Shown: positions 4,881 to 7,703 of the stretch, piece after piece
How positions within the stretch are numbered: position 1 is the stretch's first letter
Layout of the letters: the number at the start of each line of letters is the position of its first letter
Source of the DNA: Desulfobacteraceae bacterium
GTDB taxonomy: Bacteria > Desulfobacterota > DSM-4660 > Desulfatiglandales > Desulfatiglandaceae
Assembly (NCBI GenBank): GCA_020349865.1
Contig: CP070700.1
Span: 4,487,577 to 4,495,279, forward strand
Length of the DNA: 7,703 bases
Direction of reading: 5' to 3'
Program-made: the position numbers and the translations under genes
Notes under the pieces: generated by a model
What the model saw: only the letters and a program-made list of their open reading frames with translations
Databases searched by the model: none
What the model was told of the DNA's origin: nothing

Positions 4881-5438
4881 GTCGACAACAAAGAAACCCT
4901 ATCCGGAATCTTTAACGCCTTGAATACGATTTCACAAGACACACCCATTATATTTCCGGTTCATCCGAGAACAAAAAAAATGCTGGATGCTTTCAATATT
5001 ACACTTTCAAATCAGATCCATCACATGCCGCCATTGGGATTTAGCGAATCACTGTTTTTATGGAAAGATGCGGTTTGTGTGTTTACAGACAGCGGAGGTC
5101 TGCAGGAAGAAACAACCGGGCTTGGAATACCCTGCTTTACGATCAGGGAAAACACGGAGAGACCCATTACCATTGAAGAGGGAAAAAATACGGTCATAGG
5201 CAGTACAGGCGATGGTATACTTCAGGCTTTTAAAAGTTTGAAAAATGATGGGAAAAAGAAAGGTTTAATTCCTTATTTATGGGATGGACGAGCTGCTAAA
5301 AGGCTTGTTGAAATATTGATTAAAGATTTGAACCCTGTTTACCCCGTTAAATTTTCCGTAGAAAAGGAGCGAAGCGAATTTAACCGGGGAACCTCTGAAC
5401 CTTGCCTGCCCAGTGAAATCCACGGTAATGAAGGGTAA
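4881..5438 (+). pseudogene. wecB: UDP-N-acetylglucosamine 2-epimerase, C-terminal half only
   Basis: WecB/MnaA converts UDP-GlcNAc to UDP-ManNAc, about 370 residues in two Rossmann domains. Only the second domain is here. VDNKETLSGIFNALNT (from 4881) corresponds to the part after the family's HRPEN motif. FPVHPRT, the UDP-binding FTDSGGLQEE and ENTERPITIEEGKN follow, and YLWDGRAAKRLVEIL is the normal end. The frame is closed by TGA at 4860-4862, and only about 48 bases separate it from the aminotransferase, so the N-terminal half is gone. The first usable start, TTG 4920, has no ribosome binding site. After VEILIKDL the frame runs into repeat DNA (PVKFSVEKERSEFNR...) and stops at 5436-5438, so the 3' end is also replaced. 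It cannot be an active epimerase. Confidence 0.82.
5342..5389. repeat. long inverted repeat in the epimerase 3' scar
   Basis: CCCCGTTAAATT (5342-5353) pairs with AATTTAAC-c-GGGG (5377-5389): 12 pairs, one bulged C, loop of 23. It begins about where the real epimerase C-terminus should end. Confidence 0.7.
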
Positions 5439-5504
5439 TGTTTATCCAGTTAAACTCGTCCGTTTTTTGCTTAACCGGGGCCCATTTCACCGGGGAACGT
5501 TGAA

Positions 5505-5579
5505 CCTTATCTTTTGGATGGAAGATCTGCTGAAAGGGTTGTTGATATTCTGAAAAATAAAGACAGGTTTACTCACTAA
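5505..5579 (+). pseudogene. last codons of a second UDP-GlcNAc 2-epimerase copy
   Basis: Frame 5505-5579 reads PYLLDGRSAERVVDILKNKDRFTH and ends at TAA 5577-5579. It mirrors the end of the first remnant, PYLWDGRAAKRLVEIL (from about 5271): the same P-Y-L-x-D-G-R-x-A-x-R-x-V pattern, with about 70% identity at DNA level over some 50 bases. There is no related sequence before it: repeat DNA abuts the homology, with TGAACCTT shared at the junction. It is best read as the 3' end of a diverged epimerase gene whose body was lost. The fragment is short, but the match is position by position. Confidence 0.65.
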
Positions 5580-5692
5580 TCAAGATTTATCCTGCCTGCC
5601 CCGTAGGTAGAGCTTATCGTACTGGGGTTAAATTTCTCTTGCTTTTATTTAACTGGGATTTGACCCTAATCCTTCAATTGAAAAAAAAGGAT

Positions 5693-5721
5693 TTGACACC
5701 CAACCAAGCAAGTGGTATACT
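5693..5721 (+). promoter_or_regulatory. consensus sigma-70 promoter of vapBC
   Basis: -35 TTGACA (5693-5698), 17-base spacer, TGG-TATACT (-10 at 5716-5721, extended -10 type). It is nearly ideal, with transcription expected near 5728, so the GTG at 5712 cannot be the translation start. Confidence 0.85.
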
Positions 5722-5743
5722 TCAGGACAATAAATAGTATACC
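5714..5743 (+). promoter_or_regulatory. operator-like inverted repeat over the vapBC -10 and start site
   Basis: GGTATACT (5714-5721) and AGTATACC (5736-5743) are perfect 8-base inverted arms, 22 bases centre to centre (about two helical turns). Each contains the palindrome GTATAC. The left arm contains the -10 box, so binding would block transcription. This is the expected site for VapB or VapBC autorepression. Confidence 0.7.
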
Positions 5744-5745
5744 CC

Positions 5746-5755
5746 AGGAGGTGAT
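5746..5755 (+). promoter_or_regulatory. strong Shine-Dalgarno AGGAGGTGAT selecting a TTG start
   Basis: AGGAGGTGAT is a near-complete anti-16S match ending 4 bases before TTG 5760 (AGGAGG core 8 bases away). It fixes TTG 5760 as the antitoxin start. Confidence 0.85.
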
Positions 5756-5759
5756 CAAA

Positions 5760-5981
5760 TTGTCTAAAGTAACTGCCAAATATCAAGTTACCATACCTGT
5801 AAATGTTAGGAAGGAACTGGGTATCATTCCAGGAACCGAAGTGGACATCGCAAAAGAGGGTCAAAAATATGTCATCGTTGTTGACCCAATAGAAACGGTT
5901 AAGAGGAAGTGGCGTGGAAGGTTCAGGGGTGGACTGACAACAATGGAATATATGGATGAAGTCAGGGGCAAAGTAAATTGA
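5760..5981 (+). CDS. vapB: VapB antitoxin, AbrB/MazE-type swapped-hairpin
   Basis: The 73-residue protein starts at TTG 5760, set by the strong site at 5746-5755. Its N-terminal half is a classic AbrB/SpoVT DNA-binding domain: SKVTAKYQVTIPVNVRKELGI.PGTEVDIAKEGQKYVIV, with the K.QVTIP..VR..L....G signature. The C-terminal half (KRKWRGRFRGGLTTMEYMDEVRG) is the toxin-binding tail, where Trp/Arg/Phe side chains normally plug the PIN active site. It should bind the inverted repeat in its own promoter and hold the following VapC inactive. The stop overlaps the VapC start (TTGA at 5978-5981), which points to coupled translation. All parts look intact. Confidence 0.9.
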   Translation: MSKVTAKYQVTIPVNVRKELGIIPGTEVDIAKEGQKYVIVVDPIETVKRKWRGRFRGGLTTMEYMDEVRGKVN

Positions 5982-6424
5982 GAGTTTGCGTAGATACGAC
6001 TATTCTGCTGGATATTTTGAAAGATGAATTTAGAATCTTTCAGGACAAGTTGTACATTGCTCTCACAAGAAGAGAGAATCTGGTTGCACCCTCGGTGGTG
6101 TTTGGGGAACTTATGCCCCAATTTAAAGGAAACACCAAGCAATTGGGTGAGTTTTTACAGGAACACAAAATTGTGACAGAACCTCTTGACCTTGAATCTG
6201 TCATTGCCGCATCAGAAAGCTGGATGAAATATTTGAAAAGAAAAACAAAAGTAAAGTGCCCACAGTGCGGTCACAAGCTGAACCTAAAAGAACATTTTCT
6301 GTTAGATTTCTATATTGGGGGGTTTGCTTCAACAAAGTGCAGTGCCATTCTCACCAGAGACAGGGGTATATACACAAAATATTTTCCGCAGTTAGTCGGA
6401 TATGAAGATTGTCTTAAAGTGTGA
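5978..6424 (+). CDS. vapC: VapC toxin, PIN-domain ribonuclease with a CPQCG insertion
   Basis: The 148-residue PIN nuclease starts at TTG 5978, overlapping the vapB stop. The four acidic metal ligands are present: Asp6 (VCVDTTILLD), Glu44 (FGELMPQF), Asp110 (LLDFYIGGFA) and Asp128 (LTRDRGIYTKYFP). Such toxins cleave tRNA or rRNA with Mg2+ or Mn2+. VDTT replaces the commoner VDTN. Between the Lys-rich helix (KYLKRKTKVK) and the third Asp lies CPQCGHKLNLKEH (94-106), a zinc-knuckle-like insertion with Cys94, Cys97, His99 and His106; Cys121 is nearby. I recall similar insertions in some PIN proteins, but most VapCs lack one. The gene looks complete and is expressed from the vapBC promoter. Confidence 0.88.
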   Translation: MRVCVDTTILLDILKDEFRIFQDKLYIALTRRENLVAPSVVFGELMPQFKGNTKQLGEFLQEHKIVTEPLDLESVIAASESWMKYLKRKTKVKCPQCGHKLNLKEHFLLDFYIGGFASTKCSAILTRDRGIYTKYFPQLVGYEDCLKV

Positions 6425-6724
6425 TCACGCTAATCGCTGCTACTACTCCTTGCGTCCCGCTCTCTTCTAAGCCCTCTGCCTTTCGCAGCCCGGAAACTTA
6501 TAGTCTTATGTACGTCCGCTATACGCTGACTGTTTTTTTACGCCTTGGCGTGATTGGATGTTGGACGTTCGATCCTCCGAAGGCGGACAAGTGCTTGCTC
6601 GCCTCTGGCGAGTTCGATGTTGGACGTTCATCTTTATAATTTAGGACGCTTCCCCCATCCATCAGTAACCTGAACAGTTAAAGGTAAGTCAATCAAAGAT
6701 TTGACCCCCAAACGAAGGGTAGCA
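6425..6724 (+). repeat. gene-free spacer with a 14-bp direct repeat and hairpin
   Basis: I see no credible gene. GATGTTGGACGTTC occurs exactly at 6557-6570 and 6616-6629. Between them CTCGCC (6598-6603), TCT, GGCGAG (6607-6612) forms a perfect 6-pair hairpin. ATTTGACCCCC at 6700-6710 echoes the TTTGACaCC motif seen before vapBC. Confidence 0.55.
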
Positions 6725-6759
6725 ACCCTGAGCCATTTCGAAGGGGAGCGGGCGTGAGG
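6725..6759 (+). repeat. 35-bp direct repeat, copy B (before UXS)
   Basis: Matches 3566-3600 at 34 of 35 bases in the same orientation. It ends 22 bases before the UXS start codon, so it lies in the 5' leader or promoter region of that gene. Confidence 0.85.
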
Positions 6760-6766
6760 ACTAAAG

Positions 6767-6774
6767 AAGGAGGT
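6767..6774 (+). promoter_or_regulatory. Shine-Dalgarno AAGGAGGT for UXS
   Basis: AAGGAGGT lies 6 bases before ATG 6781, an excellent site that confirms the start. Confidence 0.8.
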
Positions 6775-6780
6775 CTCACC

Positions 6781-7703
6781 ATGATACACGATCAAAAACG
6801 CATCCTTGTCACCGGCGGCGCCGGTTTCATAGGTTCGCACCTCTGCGAGCGTCTGCTTGCTGACGGTCATGATGTCCTCTGCGTTGACAACTTCTACACG
6901 GGCACAAAGAGAAACATGCTGCCTTTTTTTGATAACCCCTTTTTTGAACTACTGCGTCATGACATTACCTTTCCGCTCTTTGTGGAGGTTGACGAGATCT
7001 ACAACCTGGCCTGCCCCGCTTCCCCTGTCCACTATCAGCACGCTCCTGTTCAGACCACCAAGGTCAACGTGCACGGTTCCATCAATATGCTTGGGCTCGC
7101 CAAGCGGCTCAAATCAAAGATCCTCCAGGCTTCAACCTCAGAAGTATATGGTGATCCCACCGTAAATCCTCAACCGGAAACATATAACGGGAGCGTCAAT
7201 CCCATCGGACTGCGTTCATGCTACGACGAGGGAAAGCGCTGTGCAGAAACCCTTTTCTTTGACTACCACCGGCAACATCAGGTTAGAATAAAAGTTGCTC
7301 GTATCTTTAATACCTACGGTCCCCGGATGCATCCCAATGATGGACGGGTGGTCTCTAATTTCATTGTTCAGAGCCTTCGTTCCGAACCGCTTACAATCTT
7401 TGGAAATGGTTCTCAAACTCGCTCGTTTTGCTACGTAGACGACCTGGTAGACGGCCTGATTCGCGAGATGGATACGCCCGATTACTTTACCGGCCCCCTC
7501 AACCTGGGAAACCCGACTGAATCCAAAATCTTAGAGCTTGCCGAATTGATCCTCAAGCTCACCGGGTCTAACTCCGAGATCCAATACAAGATTTTGCCTC
7601 AGGATGATCCGCGGCAACGACAACCGGACATCACGCTTGCAAAAGAGGTTTTGGAGTGGGCACCAAAAGTGCCCTTGGAACAAGGCCTTCAAAAAACCAT
7701 CGA
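6781..7703 (+). CDS. uxs: UDP-glucuronate decarboxylase (UDP-xylose synthase), 3' end beyond the window
   Basis: This short-chain dehydrogenase-type enzyme decarboxylates UDP-glucuronate to UDP-xylose using bound NAD+, in the cytoplasm. The frame is open for 307 codons; the family is about 315-320, so only a few residues are missing. NAD-binding TGGAGFIG is at 11-18. The UXS-diagnostic run [13 protein letters not shown] starts at 74. Catalytic STSEVYGDP (118-126: Thr119, Glu121) and Y148-DEG-K152 follow. [11 protein letters not shown] then DGRVVSNF, and [14 protein letters not shown] (substrate-binding Arg214), complete the signature. This separates it from dTDP-glucose dehydratases and GalE epimerases. 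The 35-bp repeat and a strong ribosome binding site precede it. UDP-xylose would feed a surface polysaccharide made by this locus. Confidence 0.93.
   Translation, partial: MIHDQKRILVTGGAGFIGSHLCERLLADGHDVLCVDNFYTGTKRNMLPFFDNPFFELLRHDITFPLFVEVDEIYNLACPASPVHYQHAPVQTTKVNVHGSINMLGLAKRLKSKILQASTSEVYGDPTVNPQPETYNGSVNPIGLRSCYDEGKRCAETLFFDYHRQHQVRIKVARIFNTYGPRMHPNDGRVVSNFIVQSLRSEPLTIFGNGSQTRSFCYVDDLVDGLIREMDTPDYFTGPLNLGNPTESKILELAELILKLTGSNSEIQYKILPQDDPRQRQPDITLAKEVLEWAPKVPLEQGLQKTI

Larger units (their letters stand above)
5342..5657. repeat. cluster of ATTTaACcGGGG-type repeats in both orientations
   Basis: Forward units lie at 5378-5389, 5471-5480, 5484-5495 and 5647-5656. Reverse-complement units (CCCMGTKAAAT) lie at 5342-5352, 5409-5419 and 5446-5455. 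A GGGGTTAAAT variant is at 5624-5633. ACCGGGGAAC..TGAACCTT also occurs twice (5383-5403 and 5489-5508) and CCTGCC several times. Together these look like accumulated short palindromic elements. Confidence 0.6.

Noticed and set aside
5712..5759. GTG 5712 as the vapB start
   Set aside because: It lies within the promoter, just before the -10 box and upstream of the transcription start; the strong Shine-Dalgarno points to TTG 5760.
6541..6552. ACGCC-TT-GGCGT next to a T-run as a terminator
   Set aside because: The T-run precedes the hairpin on the plus strand and would be an A-run after it on the minus strand, so it has the wrong order for termination either way.
6421..6639. 72-codon plus frame after vapC
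   Set aside because: Crosses the 14-bp repeats and hairpin; no start signal and no domain features.
6857..7165. 102-codon plus frame inside UXS
   Set aside because: Out-of-frame shadow of the UXS gene, whose own frame is open to the window edge with all catalytic motifs.

Overview
This window looks like part of an exopolysaccharide or surface-polysaccharide locus from a bacterium. The best guess is a Desulfobacterota (deltaproteobacterial) lineage, or a relative known only from metagenomes. That guess rests on the style of the kinase-like ATPase at the left edge, with its short MGKT-type leader and degenerate P-loop, and on the intergenic repeats. It is recognition from memory, not a database result.

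Layout. (1) 1-898: a probable tail of an upstream gene, then a BY-kinase/MinD-type polysaccharide ATPase whose frame is broken by one in-frame TGA. (2) 899-1748: a 62-bp tandem repeat, a Phd/YefM antitoxin without a toxin (cut short by a TAG), and a repeat-rich spacer. (3) 1749-2581: an intact MNT-HEPN (MntA/HepT-type) toxin-antitoxin operon with a near-consensus promoter. (4) 2582-2990: a spacer with a suspected dispersed element, a strong hairpin and the second copy of a 40-bp repeat. (5) 2991-3543, minus strand: a BrnT/BrnA-type pair whose toxin carries a TAG at a conserved position. (6) 3684-4832: an intact DegT/DnrJ/EryC1/StrS sugar aminotransferase. (7) 4881-5579: the C-terminal half of a UDP-GlcNAc 2-epimerase, then the last codons of a second, diverged copy, within a cluster of inverted repeats. 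(8) 5693-6424: an intact VapBC operon (AbrB-type antitoxin and PIN toxin) with consensus promoter, operator-like inverted repeat and strong ribosome binding site. (9) 6781-end: a UDP-glucuronate decarboxylase (UXS) that runs off the right edge.

The long genes (ATPase, aminotransferase, epimerase, UXS) concern chain-length control or nucleotide-sugar supply. The four small loci between them are toxin-antitoxin modules or remnants, visibly more A/T-rich, each in repeat-rich spacer DNA. Several genes are decayed: three in-frame stops sit inside otherwise intact reading frames and one gene survives only as 3' pieces. The locus appears to have collected toxin-antitoxin modules and dispersed repeats while losing some polysaccharide genes. 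I see no tRNA, rRNA, CRISPR array or transposase.
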